A stretch of DNA of 64,000 nucleotides from Comamonas testosteroni ATCC 11996 (GTDB lineage: Bacteria > Pseudomonadota > Gammaproteobacteria > Burkholderiales > Burkholderiaceae_C), in contig NZ_AHIL01000002.1 in NCBI RefSeq assembly GCF_000241525.1, positions 372,001 through 436,000 of the forward strand, given 5' to 3'. Both the position numbers and the translations under genes were made by a program. Shown one piece after another: positions 43,963 to 53,414 of the stretch (positions are counted from its first letter, which is position 1; every line of letters starts with the position of its first letter). The notes under the pieces were generated by a model, which worked only from the letters and a program-made list of their open reading frames with translations, had not been told where the DNA came from and ran no database searches.

Positions 43963-46491
43963 CTACTGGTTGTCCTGCGGCGCATTCAGTGGCGCCGCTG
44001 GCGGCAGTGGTGTGCCTATATCGCTCCAGCTTGACGGCGCGGGGGTTCTGGCCGGTGCTGGCATCATCTCGCCGGGCGCCAGCCCGGGGCTGCTGTCCAG
44101 ATCGGGCGGCTGGGCGCTGCTGTCGGCGGGCGCCGGCTGGACGGCGGTCGAGGGCGGCGCTGCGGGCGTGCTCTCGATGATGTCGACCTCGCTGCCATTG
44201 CTCCTGTTGGGGGCTGGATGGGCAGGAGTCGTCGGCGCTGTGCGATCAGGATCGTTGCCCTCTGCTGCGGGCCCGCTCCATTCCTGAACCTTGTCGCGCA
44301 GGCGGCCCACCAGATCGCTCCACCAGTGGCTGGTGTTGGGCTCGGTGAACCGGGCCTTGGCATTGAGCAGCGGGCTGCGCATGGCGCGCGACATGAAGTC
44401 ACCCACCATGGGCAGGGCGCTGCGCGAACCCTGGCCCCATTGGTCGCTCCTGAGCGTGATGCGTGCATCGTTGAAGCCGGCCCAGGCACCAGCCACGATC
44501 TGCGGGTGCATGAGGATGAACCAGCCGTCGGCATTGCCCTGGGTGGTGCCGGTCTTGCCGGCCACATCGGCGCGAATGCCGTATTGCTTGCGAATCGCGC
44601 GGCCCGTGCCCTTGTCGATCACGGCGCGCATCATCTCCAGCAGACCGTAGTTCTCTTCCTCGTCCCAGACCTGATCGGGCTTGGGCGGGGTGAATTCAGC
44701 CAGCAGCTCGCCATCGGCATTCTCGATACGGGTGACCAGCTGGGGCGGAATGTAGTGGCCGGAGTTGGCAATGCTGCCGTAGGCGTTGACCATCTCCAGC
44801 AGCGTGACGGGGCTGGAGCCCAGCGCCAGCGAAGGCACGGGCTCCAGCGGGCTCTGGCGCACGCCCAGAGCGCGTGCCAGCTTGATGACGCGGTCCATGC
44901 CCACTTCCTGGCCCAGCTCGGCCGTGATGGTGTTCTTGGAATAGGCCAGCGCATCGCTGAGCTTCATGGGCACGCCCGTGGGCTCGACGGCATCGCTGGG
45001 ACGCCATACCTCGCCGCCGGGCAGCTGGATTTCCACGGCTTCGTCCTTGCGCGTGTCGTCGGGCCTGGCGCCGCGCTGCAGGGCTGCGCCATAGACAAAG
45101 GGCTTGAAGGTGGAGCCGGGCTGGCGGCGCGCCTGGGCCACATGGTCGAACGCATCCTGGGCATAGTCGCGGCTGCCCACCCAGGCCAGCACGGCCGAGG
45201 TGCGCGGGTCTATGGCCAGAAAGCCGGCCTGCACGCGGGTCTTGTCTTCGCGCAGCTGCCTCATGAAGGCCTTGTCGGCCAGCAGCTTCTTGAGCGCTTC
45301 TTCTTCGCTGATATCGGAAGGCCTGCCGCTTCTGGCGAGCTTGCGAAAGGCCTCCGTCTCGCGCACCAGCTGCAGCACCAGCGCGTTCTCGGCGCTCCAG
45401 CCGTCCCGGTGGCTCCAGTTGTTGTTGGCAATGCCCTGCAACGTATGCATCTGGCGATTCACGGCCTGCTGCGCCCAGGTCTGCAGACGCGAATCCAGGG
45501 TGGTGCGCACGACCAGGCCGTCGGTATAGATGTTGTAGTCGTGCTTGTCGGCCCAGGCGATCAGCCATTTGCGCAGTTGCTGGGAAAAATGCGGCGCCAT
45601 GCCCGTGGGTTCTTCCTGGCGCTCGAAGTCCAGACGCATGGGGCGCTTCTTCAGGCGCTCGAACTCATCGTCCTTGAGCTCGCCGCGCTTGACCATCTGG
45701 CTCAGCACGGTGTTGCGCCGGGCAATCGCGCGGTCGGGGTTGATCACCGGGTTGTAATAGGCATTGCCCTTGAGCATGCCCACCAGCGTGGCGCTTTCCA
45801 GCACCGTGAGCCTGGCCGCCGGCTTGTCGAAATAGGTGCGCGCCGCCATCTCTATGCCATAGGCGTTGTAGAGAAAGGGCACGGTGTTCAGATAGGTCTC
45901 GAGAATCTCGTCCTTGGTGTAGAGCGCCTCGATCTTGAAGGCCGTGATCGCCTCCTTGAGCTTGCGGTTCACATTGCGGGCGCGGCCGATTTCCGTGGGA
46001 TAGAGATTGCGCGCCAGCTGCTGGGTGATGGTGGAGCCGCCCTGGGGATTGCCGCCCAGCGTATGGATGACTGAACCCACGGTGCGCGTGAAGTCCATGC
46101 CATGGTGCTCGTAGAAGCGGTGGTCTTCGGTGGCCACGAGGGCCTTGACCACGGCGGGCGAAATCTGCTCCAGCGGCACCCACTGGCGGTTGCTGCGCTT
46201 GAACTCGCCGATCAGCTTGCCGTCGGCGCTCAGGATCTGCGCAGGCTGCTCGAGCTTGGCCTTGCGGATGTCGCTGATGCTGGGCGTGAACGGAATCAGC
46301 AGCAGCACATAGACGACAAACAGCACCGGCAAGGCCGCGGCAAACCACAGCCATTCACGCCGCGTCGGCCAGCGACGCCACCATGGCAGGGCCGCAATGC
46401 GCTGGCCGGCAGTGCTGGCGCGAGCGCGCATCCACAAAGCTGTGGCCTGGGCTAGCCATTTTTCTTTCAATTCGTTCAAGGACAAACGCAC
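43963..46491 (-). CDS. mrcA: Penicillin-binding protein 1A (bifunctional transglycosylase/transpeptidase)
   Basis: Class A PBP of 842 aa that polymerises and crosslinks peptidoglycan. An N-terminal membrane helix (about 51-68) is followed by the GT51 domain (EDHRFYEHHGMDF near 122, GGSTITQQLARNL near 150) and the transpeptidase domain with SxxK in GSTFK, SKN in YSKNTITAELG and KTGTT. The last 110 residues are rich in Pro, Ala and Ser, a disordered tail. The GTG start at 46491 gives MRLSLNELKEKW with about 50 cytoplasmic residues. Confidence 0.94.
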   Translation of the reverse strand: MRLSLNELKEKWLAQATALWMRARASTAGQRIAALPWWRRWPTRREWLWFAAALPVLFVVYVLLLIPFTPSISDIRKAKLEQPAQILSADGKLIGEFKRSNRQWVPLEQISPAVVKALVATEDHRFYEHHGMDFTRTVGSVIHTLGGNPQGGSTITQQLARNLYPTEIGRARNVNRKLKEAITAFKIEALYTKDEILETYLNTVPFLYNAYGIEMAARTYFDKPAARLTVLESATLVGMLKGNAYYNPVINPDRAIARRNTVLSQMVKRGELKDDEFERLKKRPMRLDFERQEEPTGMAPHFSQQLRKWLIAWADKHDYNIYTDGLVVRTTLDSRLQTWAQQAVNRQMHTLQGIANNNWSHRDGWSAENALVLQLVRETEAFRKLARSGRPSDISEEEALKKLLADKAFMRQLREDKTRVQAGFLAIDPRTSAVLAWVGSRDYAQDAFDHVAQARRQPGSTFKPFVYGAALQRGARPDDTRKDEAVEIQLPGGEVWRPSDAVEPTGVPMKLSDALAYSKNTITAELGQEVGMDRVIKLARALGVRQSPLEPVPSLALGSSPVTLLEMVNAYGSIANSGHYIPPQLVTRIENADGELLAEFTPPKPDQVWDEEENYGLLEMMRAVIDKGTGRAIRKQYGIRADVAGKTGTTQGNADGWFILMHPQIVAGAWAGFNDARITLRSDQWGQGSRSALPMVGDFMSRAMRSPLLNAKARFTEPNTSHWWSDLVGRLRDKVQEWSGPAAEGNDPDRTAPTTPAHPAPNRSNGSEVDIIESTPAAPPSTAVQPAPADSSAQPPDLDSSPGLAPGEMMPAPARTPAPSSWSDIGTPLPPAAPLNAPQDNQ

Positions 46492-46697
46492 GTTGCAAGG
46501 CAGCCCGCCAAGGGCCGCAAGAAGGCAAGACTGCGAAGAATGCCCAAAAAACAGGCGCTCTGCTTGCGGGGATCGGTTTTTCTATGGTCGCAGCCCCGGT
46601 ATTGTCTCCGTGGCGCGGTTAAGCAGGGTTGTTTCTAGCTGTGAGACCGGTTGCCGACTGCCTTAAGCTTGCGGCTTCGCATTGGCGGGAGAGCAGC

Positions 46698-47183
46698 ATG
46701 GCAAACAGCGTTTATGACTTTGAAGCCACCGACATCCAGGGGCGTAGCGTTCCTCTGTCGCAGTACCAGGGCAAGGTATTGCTGATCGTGAATACCGCCA
46801 GTGCCTGCGGCTTCACGCCCCAGTACAAAGGCTTGCAGGCACTGCACGAACAGTATGCGGACCGGGGCCTGGTGGTGCTGGGCTTTCCCTGCAACCAGTT
46901 CGGTGCCCAGGAAAAAGGCTCGGATGAGGAGATCGCGAGCTTTTGCGAGCTGAACTTCGGCGTCAGCTTTCCGCTGATGCACAAGATCGAGGTCAACGGC
47001 GACGGTGCGCACCCGCTGTACCGCTGGCTCACCTCTGAAGCGCCGGGTGTGCTGGGCACCAAGTCCATCAAATGGAATTTCACCAAATTTCTCGTGGGCC
47101 GCGACGGGCAGGTGATACGACGCTATGCCCCCCAGGACAAGCCCGAGAAGCTGGCGGACGATATCCAGGCGGCTCTGGGCTGA
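46698..47183 (+). CDS. Glutathione peroxidase (Cys type)
   Basis: 161-aa thioredoxin-fold peroxidase. The peroxidatic Cys37 in NTASACGFTPQY, the Gln in FPCNQFGAQE and the Trp-Asn in IKWNFTKFLV form the catalytic tetrad. As a Cys enzyme it probably prefers thioredoxin over glutathione, by family knowledge. The start at 46698 follows GGGAGA; a longer frame upstream is unsupported. Confidence 0.93.
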   Translation: MANSVYDFEATDIQGRSVPLSQYQGKVLLIVNTASACGFTPQYKGLQALHEQYADRGLVVLGFPCNQFGAQEKGSDEEIASFCELNFGVSFPLMHKIEVNGDGAHPLYRWLTSEAPGVLGTKSIKWNFTKFLVGRDGQVIRRYAPQDKPEKLADDIQAALG

Positions 47184-47195
47184 TGCTGCAGTTAT

Positions 47196-47225
47196 CGTTT
47201 CGATAGCTGACAGCGCTTACCCAGA
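47196..47225. repeat. Dispersed palindromic element copy
   Basis: CGATAGCTGACAGCGCTTAC, a core copy of the GATAGCTGNCAGCGCTTG family, between the convergent peroxidase and LysR genes. Confidence 0.5.
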
Positions 47226-47249
47226 AAGTGCTGGAGGCGGTTTTGATGC

Positions 47250-48161
47250 TCAGTCTTCCGACAAGGTCCTGAAGGACTGGGCCAGATGGTCGAGCAGCGC
47301 GCGCACGGCGGGCAACTGACCGCGACGCGAGGCGTAGACGGCATGGATGATTTCGGGGCGCGGCTCCCAGCCCGGCAGCACCTGCACCAGCGTGCCGCTG
47401 CGCAGGTCTTCGCGCACGAACATGCTGGGCAGCTGGACCACCCCGGCGCCCAGCAGAGCTGCATCGCGCAGGGCCAGCATGGACTGCGTCACCAGCCGCG
47501 GCTGGTGCCTGACCTCGGCGCGCACGGCCTCGGGCCCGTGCAGTACCCAGCGGTGGGTTTCCTGCAGGCCGCCCATATCCAGGCTGGGCCAGGCCGACAG
47601 GTCCATGGGGCCGCCGGGCTGACCCAGGCGCTGCAGCAGCTCGGGGGCGGCCACCAGGCATTGCCGGCGCTCGGCCAGCGTGCGCAGCACCAGATCGCTG
47701 TCCTGCAGCGGCGGCGGGCGCACACGCAGGGCCAGATCCAGCCCCTCGCCAATCACGTCCACGCGCCGGTTGGTCTCGTCTACCTGCAGCTCCACGCGGG
47801 GGTACTGGCGCATGAATTCTCCCAGCATGCGGCCCACGCGCGAGGCCAGCAAGGCCACGGGGCAGCTCATGCGCACCTTGCCGCAGGGCTCGGAATGCAC
47901 CAGCGCCACGGACTCCTCGGCGGCCTCTGCCTCGGTCAGCATGGCGCGGCAGTGCTGGTAGTAGCGCTTGCCAACCTCGGTCACGGCAAAGCTGCGCGTG
48001 GAACGCAGCAGCAATTGCGCGCCCAGGCGTTCCTCGAGCAGTGCCACGCGGCGACTGAGCTTGGACTTGGGCAACCCCAGGGCACGGCCTGCAGGCGCGA
48101 ATCCGCCGTGCTCCACCACCTGGGCGAAGTAGTACAGCTCGTTGAGATCGGGCAGCTTCAT
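47250..48161 (-). CDS. LysR family transcriptional regulator
   Basis: 303-aa regulator with N-terminal helix-turn-helix (MKLPDLNELYYFAQVVEHGG, KSKLSRRVALLEERLG) and effector domain, of the AaeR/DsdC-like subgroup starting MKLPDLN. It is divergent from the pirin gene with 130 bases between. A LysR next to pirin and cysteine hydrolases is a common arrangement in which it activates that operon; here this is inferred from position. Confidence 0.91.
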   Translation of the reverse strand: MKLPDLNELYYFAQVVEHGGFAPAGRALGLPKSKLSRRVALLEERLGAQLLLRSTRSFAVTEVGKRYYQHCRAMLTEAEAAEESVALVHSEPCGKVRMSCPVALLASRVGRMLGEFMRQYPRVELQVDETNRRVDVIGEGLDLALRVRPPPLQDSDLVLRTLAERRQCLVAAPELLQRLGQPGGPMDLSAWPSLDMGGLQETHRWVLHGPEAVRAEVRHQPRLVTQSMLALRDAALLGAGVVQLPSMFVREDLRSGTLVQVLPGWEPRPEIIHAVYASRRGQLPAVRALLDHLAQSFRTLSED

Positions 48162-48292
48162 TGTTTTAAAAATAGAACTCTGAGGCTGAATATTGTGGAC
48201 TACTCAAGTCATCGTTCCAAATTCATACTTTCTCCATGTTCAACGCCTGCGGCATCCATAGGAACCGCAGGCCAGCCGCAAGGAGAAATGTC

Positions 48293-49213
48293 ATGCTCAA
48301 GAAAATCCTGGGTGTCTACGAAGCTCCCCGTCCCCACTGGGTGGGCAACGGTTTTCCCGTGCGCTCGCTGTTCAGCTATGGCGACCACGGCAAGGCCCTG
48401 AGCCCCTTTCTGCTGCTGGATCATGCAGGCCCTCAGACCTTCACGCCCACCACGGCACGGCGCGGCGTGGGCACGCATCCGCACCGCGGCTTCGAGACCG
48501 TGACCATCGTCTACGAGGGTGAGGTGGCCCACCGCGACTCCACCGGCGCTGGTGGCACCATCGGCCCCGGCGACGTGCAGTGGATGACGGCAGCCTCGGG
48601 CATCCTGCACGAGGAATACCACTCCGAAGCCTTTGCCAAGAGCGGCGGCCCGCTGGAGATGGTGCAGCTGTGGGTCAACCTGCCGGCCAGGGACAAGATG
48701 TCCGCCCCCGGCTACCAGACCTTGCTGAATGCCGACATCCCGCAGGTCGCGCTGCCGGACGGTGCGGGTCATCTGCGTGTCATTGCCGGTGACTACCTTG
48801 GCAGCCAGGGGAGCGCCTCTCGCGGCCCGGCGAAGACCTTCACGCCTATCGATGTCTGGGATGTGCGGCTGAACGCCGGAGCAGCCACCGAGCTGCAGGC
48901 CCGGGCCGGCCACACGCTGGCGCTGGTGGTGCTGCACGGCACGCTGCTGGTCAACGGGCAGGAGATTGCCCGCGCCGGACAGCTGGTGCATATGGATCGC
49001 GCTGCGGACAGCGTGCATCTGGAAGCCAACAGCGACGTCACGCTGCTGTGGCTGTCAGGCGAACCGATTGACGAGCCCGTGGTCGGCTACGGCCCCTTCG
49101 TCATGAACAGCGACGAGGAAATCCAGCAGGCGCTGGAGGACTTCCGCAGCGGCCAGTTCGGCCGCATTCCGGCGGCCGAGCGCCATGCGCCCACGGCTGT
49201 GCCGAACCACTGA
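48293..49213 (+). CDS. Pirin family protein
   Basis: 306-aa bicupin protein. Metal ligands of pirin are present in THPHRGFETVT (about residues 62-72) and in ILHEEYHS near 104. Pirins bind iron and some have quercetin 2,3-dioxygenase activity or bind regulators; the role here is unknown. The start at 48293 follows AAGGAG. Two isochorismatase-like hydrolases follow on the same strand, probably co-transcribed. Confidence 0.91.
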   Translation: MLKKILGVYEAPRPHWVGNGFPVRSLFSYGDHGKALSPFLLLDHAGPQTFTPTTARRGVGTHPHRGFETVTIVYEGEVAHRDSTGAGGTIGPGDVQWMTAASGILHEEYHSEAFAKSGGPLEMVQLWVNLPARDKMSAPGYQTLLNADIPQVALPDGAGHLRVIAGDYLGSQGSASRGPAKTFTPIDVWDVRLNAGAATELQARAGHTLALVVLHGTLLVNGQEIARAGQLVHMDRAADSVHLEANSDVTLLWLSGEPIDEPVVGYGPFVMNSDEEIQQALEDFRSGQFGRIPAAERHAPTAVPNH

Positions 49214-49301
49214 GCCCTCAGTGCCACCGTATCCCCGGCCCTGCAGCGATGCGGCCGGGGAGCGAAACCTCCCCTTCGCTCCCAACTCCAAGGAGACTTC
49301 C

Positions 49302-49997
49302 ATGAGCATCCAGACCGCAGCCATCCCCGCCAATTTCAACGGCGCCAAGCCCGTGATTGATCCCGACAACGTGGCCATGCTGCTGATCGACCACCAGAGC
49401 GGCCTGTTCCAGACCGTGCAGGACATGCCGTTCACCACGCTGCGCCGTCTGGCCAGCACGCTGGCCAAGATCGCTTCGCTGGCCAAGATCCCCGTGGTCA
49501 CCACAGCCTCCGTGCCTCAGGGCCCCAACGGTCCGCTGATTCCCGAAATCCACCAGAATGCGCCTCACGCCACCTACGTGGCGCGCAAGGGCGAGATCAA
49601 TGCCTGGGACAACGAAGACTTCGTCAAGGCCGTCAAGGCCACGGGCAAGAAGCAGCTCATCATCGCCGGCACCATCACCAGCGTCTGCATGGCCTTCCCC
49701 TCCATCGCTGCCGTGGCCGATGGCTACCAAGTGTTTGCTGTCATCGATGCGTCGGGCACCTACTCCAAGATGGCCGAGGAAATCACTCTGGCCCGCATGC
49801 TGCAGGCCGGTGTGGTGCCCATAGACACCGCGGCCGTGGCCTCGGAGCTGCAAAAGACCTGGAACCGCGAAGACGCGGCTGAATGGGCACAGGCCTATAC
49901 CGGCATCTTCCCCAACTACCAGCTGCTGATCGAAAGCTACGCCAAGGCGCAGGAAGTGGTGCAGAACCACGAAGTGCTGGACTCCCAGCGCGTTTGA
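49302..49997 (+). CDS. Isochorismatase family cysteine hydrolase (YcaC-like)
   Basis: 231-aa cysteine hydrolase. The triad Asp in LLIDHQSGLF (about residue 29), the Lys region ARKGEINAWDNEDF and the nucleophile Cys in ITSVCMAFP (near 131) are visible. Relatives cleave amides of small acids, but YcaC substrates are unknown. The start follows AAGGAGA. It shares the NAWDNEDFVKAVKATGKKQL block with the next gene, a tandem duplication. Confidence 0.9.
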   Translation: MSIQTAAIPANFNGAKPVIDPDNVAMLLIDHQSGLFQTVQDMPFTTLRRLASTLAKIASLAKIPVVTTASVPQGPNGPLIPEIHQNAPHATYVARKGEINAWDNEDFVKAVKATGKKQLIIAGTITSVCMAFPSIAAVADGYQVFAVIDASGTYSKMAEEITLARMLQAGVVPIDTAAVASELQKTWNREDAAEWAQAYTGIFPNYQLLIESYAKAQEVVQNHEVLDSQRV

Positions 49998-50035
49998 TTT
50001 TCCTCACCCCTCCACTACCTCTGAAGGAGATCGTC

Positions 50036-50665
50036 ATGAGCAACAAGCCCTATATCCGCCTCGACAAGGACAATGCCGCCGTGCTGCTGGTGGATCACCA
50101 GACCGGTCTGCTGTCCCTGGTGCGCGATATCGACCCCGACAAGTTCAAGAACAATGTGCTGGCCCTGGCCGACATGGCCGAATACTTCAAGCTGCCCACG
50201 ATTTTGACCACCAGCTTCGAGACCGGCCCCAACGGGCCCCTGGTGCCCGAGCTCAAGGCAAAATTCCCCACGGCTCCCTATATCGCCCGCCCCGGCCAGA
50301 TCAATGCCTGGGACAACGAGGACTTCGTCAAGGCCGTCAAGGCCACGGGCAAGAAGCAGCTCATCGTGGCCGGCGTGGTGACCGAGGTCTGCGTGGCCTT
50401 CCCGGTGTTGTCGGCTCTGGCTGAAGGCTTCGAGGTGTTCGTGATTGCAGATGCTTCGGGCACCTTCAACAGCATGACCCAGCAGGCTGCCTGGAGCCGC
50501 ATGGAGCAGGCCGGCGCCCAGCTCATGACCTGGTTTGGCGCGGCCTGCGAGCTGCACCGCGATTGGCGCAACGATATCGAGGGCTTGGGGACTCTGTTCT
50601 CCAACCACATCCCCGACTACCGCAACCTGATCAACAGCTACACCACGCTGACCGCCGGCAAGTAA
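50036..50665 (+). CDS. Isochorismatase family cysteine hydrolase (YcaC-like)
   Basis: 209-aa paralogue of the preceding hydrolase. Catalytic Asp in LLVDHQTGLLSL, Lys region ARPGQINAWDNEDF and nucleophile Cys in VTEVCVAFP are intact. It begins 38 bases after its neighbour, after GAAGGAG, and ends before a strong terminator, so it closes the pirin operon. The first copy has a longer C-terminal tail. Confidence 0.9.
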   Translation: MSNKPYIRLDKDNAAVLLVDHQTGLLSLVRDIDPDKFKNNVLALADMAEYFKLPTILTTSFETGPNGPLVPELKAKFPTAPYIARPGQINAWDNEDFVKAVKATGKKQLIVAGVVTEVCVAFPVLSALAEGFEVFVIADASGTFNSMTQQAAWSRMEQAGAQLMTWFGAACELHRDWRNDIEGLGTLFSNHIPDYRNLINSYTTLTAGK

Positions 50666-50682
50666 GCCTGCGGCTTTAGAAC

Positions 50683-50717
50683 AAAGCCCGCAAGCTTTTG
50701 CAGCCTGCGGGCTTTTT
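50683..50717 (+). terminator. Intrinsic terminator of the pirin-isochorismatase operon
   Basis: AAAGCCCGCA (50683-50692) pairs with TGCGGGCTTT (50706-50715), followed by T residues. Confidence 0.87.
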
Positions 50718-50734
50718 GCTGTTGATTTATTGGA

Positions 50735-50772
50735 ATTGATAGCTGTTGACGCTTGATGGGTAGGCGTTCAAG
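50735..50772. repeat. Dispersed palindromic element copy
   Basis: TTGATAGCTGTTGACGCTTG with a partial inverse GGTAGGCGTTCAAGC, between the convergent hydrolase and HxlR genes. Confidence 0.5.
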
Positions 50773-51166
50773 CCTGTTTTTGCTTCAAGTCCGGCAGACA
50801 GGCCGCGAAGTTCTGATCGTCGTCCTGCAAGGAGCCGGCTGTATCAAAGCTCTTGCTGTATTCGATGCCCCAGTTGCGCATGGCAATCAGCACCGGCTGC
50901 AGGCTGCGGCCCAGCTCGGTCAGCGCATAGTCCACGCGTGGTGGCACTTCGGCATACACCGTGCGCTCGACAATGCCGGCCTCTTCCAGCTCGCGCAACT
51001 GCAGCGTCAGCATGCGCTGGGTGATGCCGCCGATGATGCGGCCCAGCTCGCCAAAGCGCTTTTTGCCGGGCAGCAGATGGAACAGGATGACGGGCTTCCA
51101 GGTGCCGCCCATCACCGACAGCGTCACCTCCACGGCGCAGCCGCTCTTGCTGTTCAATCGTTTCAT
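50768..51166 (-). CDS. HxlR family transcriptional regulator
   Basis: 132-aa winged-helix regulator. The HxlR blocks GCAVEVTLSVMGGTWKPVIL (Cys9 near the N-terminus), RFGELGRIIGGITQRMLTLQ and LRELEEAGIVERTVY are clear. The N-terminal Cys is a redox sensor in relatives such as YodB and HypR. The start at 51166 follows GAGGTGAT. It is divergent from the oxidoreductase gene with 163 bases between and probably represses it. Confidence 0.93.
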   Translation of the reverse strand: MKRLNSKSGCAVEVTLSVMGGTWKPVILFHLLPGKKRFGELGRIIGGITQRMLTLQLRELEEAGIVERTVYAEVPPRVDYALTELGRSLQPVLIAMRNWGIEYSKSFDTAGSLQDDDQNFAACLPDLKQKQA

Positions 51167-51329
51167 GATCACCTCACTGCAGTTCCGGACTGCAAGCATC
51201 GTAGCGCCAGCCAGCGCCCATGCATTACTTACATTTTTAATACTACCCAACAAATATGTTGGTACTGGCGGCTGGCGTGCATTGGCGGCACCATGCAGAG
51301 CATCTGTTTCACTTCTTGAGGAGCACTCC

Positions 51330-52337
51330 ATGAAAGTCATGCAACTGGCCGCCCCCGGCGGTTTCGAACACCTGAAGCTTGTCGACCTGCCTGCGCCTGC
51401 GGCACCCGCCGCCGGCGAGATCCAGGTACGCATTCACGCCAGCTCGCTCAACTACCACGACCTGGGTGTGGTGCGCCGCCCCGGCGCGGCGGCCGACGGC
51501 CGCATTCCCATGGCCGACGGTGCTGGCCTGGTCACGGCCGTGGGCGCAGGCGTGACGGAATTTGCCGTGGGCGATGCTGTGGTTTCCACCTTCTTTCCGC
51601 AATGGCTGTCGGGCCGCCATGTGCCGTCCGACTTCCAGCTCGTACCCGGCGACGGCGTGGACGGTTTTGCGCGTGAACAGGTCAACTTGCCTGCCACCAG
51701 CTTTACCCATGCACCCAAGGGCTGGAGCCATGCCGAGGCCGCCACGCTGACCACGGCCGGCCTCACGGCCTGGCGTGCGCTGGTGGTGGACGGGCATCTC
51801 AAAGCCGGCGACACCGTGCTGGTATTGGGCACGGGCGGCGTCTCCATCTTTGCGCTGCAGATGGCCAAGAGCATGGGCGCCACCGTCATCGCCACCACAT
51901 CCAGCGCGGCCAAGGCCGAGCAGCTCAAGGCATTGGGGGCCGATCTGGTGATCAACTACAAGGACCAGCCCGAATGGGGCGACGCCGTGCTGGCCGCCAC
52001 CGGCGGTCGCGGTGCCGACATCGTGGTCGAGGTCGGCGGCCCTGGCACCTTGCCCCAGTCCATTCGCGCCTGCGCCGTGGGCGGCCATATCGCACTGATC
52101 GGTGTGTTGACCGGTTTTGCGGGTGCCGTGCCCACGGTGGAGATGATGCGCAAGCAGCAAACCCTCAAGGGCCTCATCGTCGGCAGCCGCGAGCAGCAGC
52201 AGGACATGGTGCGCGCGCTGGAGAACTTCGGCTGGAAGCCCGTGATCGACAGCCGCTATCCGCTGGAGCAGATGGTGGCGGCCTTCGAGCATCAGGCCGC
52301 GGGCAAGCATTTCGGCAAGATCTGCCTCGAATATTGA
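51330..52337 (+). CDS. Zinc-independent NAD(P)-dependent alcohol dehydrogenase / quinone oxidoreductase (MDR family)
   Basis: 335-aa medium-chain dehydrogenase/reductase. The GroES-like N-terminus (SSLNYHDLGVVRR) precedes a Rossmann domain with VLVLGTGGVSIFALQMAKSMG near residue 165. The catalytic-zinc Cys/His set of true alcohol dehydrogenases is absent, which fits the quinone-reductase-like group. The start follows GAGGAG. The divergent HxlR gene suggests induction by electrophiles or oxidants. Confidence 0.9.
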   Translation: MKVMQLAAPGGFEHLKLVDLPAPAAPAAGEIQVRIHASSLNYHDLGVVRRPGAAADGRIPMADGAGLVTAVGAGVTEFAVGDAVVSTFFPQWLSGRHVPSDFQLVPGDGVDGFAREQVNLPATSFTHAPKGWSHAEAATLTTAGLTAWRALVVDGHLKAGDTVLVLGTGGVSIFALQMAKSMGATVIATTSSAAKAEQLKALGADLVINYKDQPEWGDAVLAATGGRGADIVVEVGGPGTLPQSIRACAVGGHIALIGVLTGFAGAVPTVEMMRKQQTLKGLIVGSREQQQDMVRALENFGWKPVIDSRYPLEQMVAAFEHQAAGKHFGKICLEY

Positions 52338-52414
52338 TGACTGATGGCGCTTTGTGCGCCTGGGTTTGAGGATGATGGGGCATGTGGTTCCTGCGGGGCC
52401 ACATGCCCTTCTTG

Positions 52415-52460
52415 TTTTGATAGCTGTCAGCGCTTGGTTTGCCTTGCGCTAAGGCCGATT
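52415..52460. repeat. Dispersed palindromic element copy
   Basis: TTTTGATAGCTGTCAGCGCT followed by TTGCCTTGCGCTAAGGCC. Confidence 0.55.
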
Positions 52461-52474
52461 TGGCTTGAGTTTTT

Positions 52475-52790
52475 TGTTACGGGGACATGCCTTGCCGGCG
52501 GACAGAAGGCGGGTCTCGGCCCGCCCGCCGACCTACTTTCTTCGCAAGAAAGTAGGCAAAGAGCCGGCCCCTGCTGCCCACGACCCCTTCGCTGCGCTAC
52601 GGGGCAACCTGCGCCGTCAACCTCCTGTGGCTGTGCGGCAAAACTCGCTGCGTGCTTGCAGCACTCCGCTCAAACACGTTGCCGCAAGTCAGAGCATGAT
52701 GCGTCTGCACTCTGAGGTGCAGACGCCAGCCTCAAGAGGCCGCCGTCGCAGGCGTGGGCACAAGGGGCGAGATACCGAAAGATAGCTTCC
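52475..52790 (-). repeat. Long intergenic repeat, copy A (inverted relative to B and C)
   Basis: Holds ACTTTCTTCGCAAGAAAGT, GGCAAAGAGC, a CTTCGCTGCGCTACGGGGCA block, GCGGCAAAACTCGCTGCG and GCTCAAACACGTTGCCGCAA. Each part recurs as its complement, in reverse order, in copy B (52870-53150). No gene is supported in it. Confidence 0.8.
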
Positions 52791-52869
52791 ATCAGATTTG
52801 ATAGCCGCAACCGCAATTTGTGATTGGGCTAGAAGCCAATTTCGTCATAACTCTTGCAGGCCGCCCGAA

Positions 52870-53150
52870 TTCACCCGTGTGTCTGTGCCTGCGGCACGCG
52901 GTTCGGGCTGCGGGCATTGGCACCGGAGAGTGCCAATGCATCGTGAACAAATTTGCGGCAACCTGTTTGAGCGGCGCGCGTAGCGCAAAGCGAGTTTTGC
53001 GGCACCGCAGCCTGAATGGCGTGACGCAGGTTTGCCCGTAGCGAAGCGCGGGGACGCAGACAGTCGGGTTGTGCTCTTTGCTTACTTTCTGGCGACAGAA
53101 AGTGAGTCGCCCGCCGGGGCGAAATCCCGGCCTCTGTCGTGTACGACAAC
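52870..53150 (+). repeat. Long intergenic repeat, copy B
   Basis: Contains TTGCGGCAACCTGTTTGAGC, CGCAAAGCGAGTTTTGCGGC, a GAATGGCGTGACGCAGGTTT block, ACTTTCTGGCGACAGAAAGT and CGCCCGCCGGGGCGAAATCC. Copy C at 56498 has the same parts in the same order and direction; copy A is inverted. Confidence 0.82.
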
Positions 53151-53160
53151 ATTGAATCTA

Positions 53161-53215
53161 TTTTGATAGCTACCAGCGCTTGACTCGATTGAGCTAGAGC
53201 CTGATTTAGCTTGAA
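53161..53215. repeat. Dispersed palindromic element copy
   Basis: TTTTGATAGCTACCAGCGCT, then GATTGAGCTAGAGCCTGATTT. Confidence 0.55.
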
Positions 53216-53414
53216 TTCTCTGTTTGGACGACACAGAGGAAAAACCGCCCATTCCGAATATCAGCTCGCAACCGATACCCGAAATAAACCCAAGCCTGCA
53301 TTGAAGTCAACGTGAGCGACAGCTTTAATCGGTTTTGCAAGATTCAGAAAGGCTTCATCGGATATAAACACCTCCATTCCTGAAACAAGAAGATACAAGT
53401 AAGAGGTGGAGGCA

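Noticed and set aside
52344..53152. Small open frames between the oxidoreductase and helicase genes
   Set aside because: They run through the inverted repeat copies A and B in several frames and show no family features.
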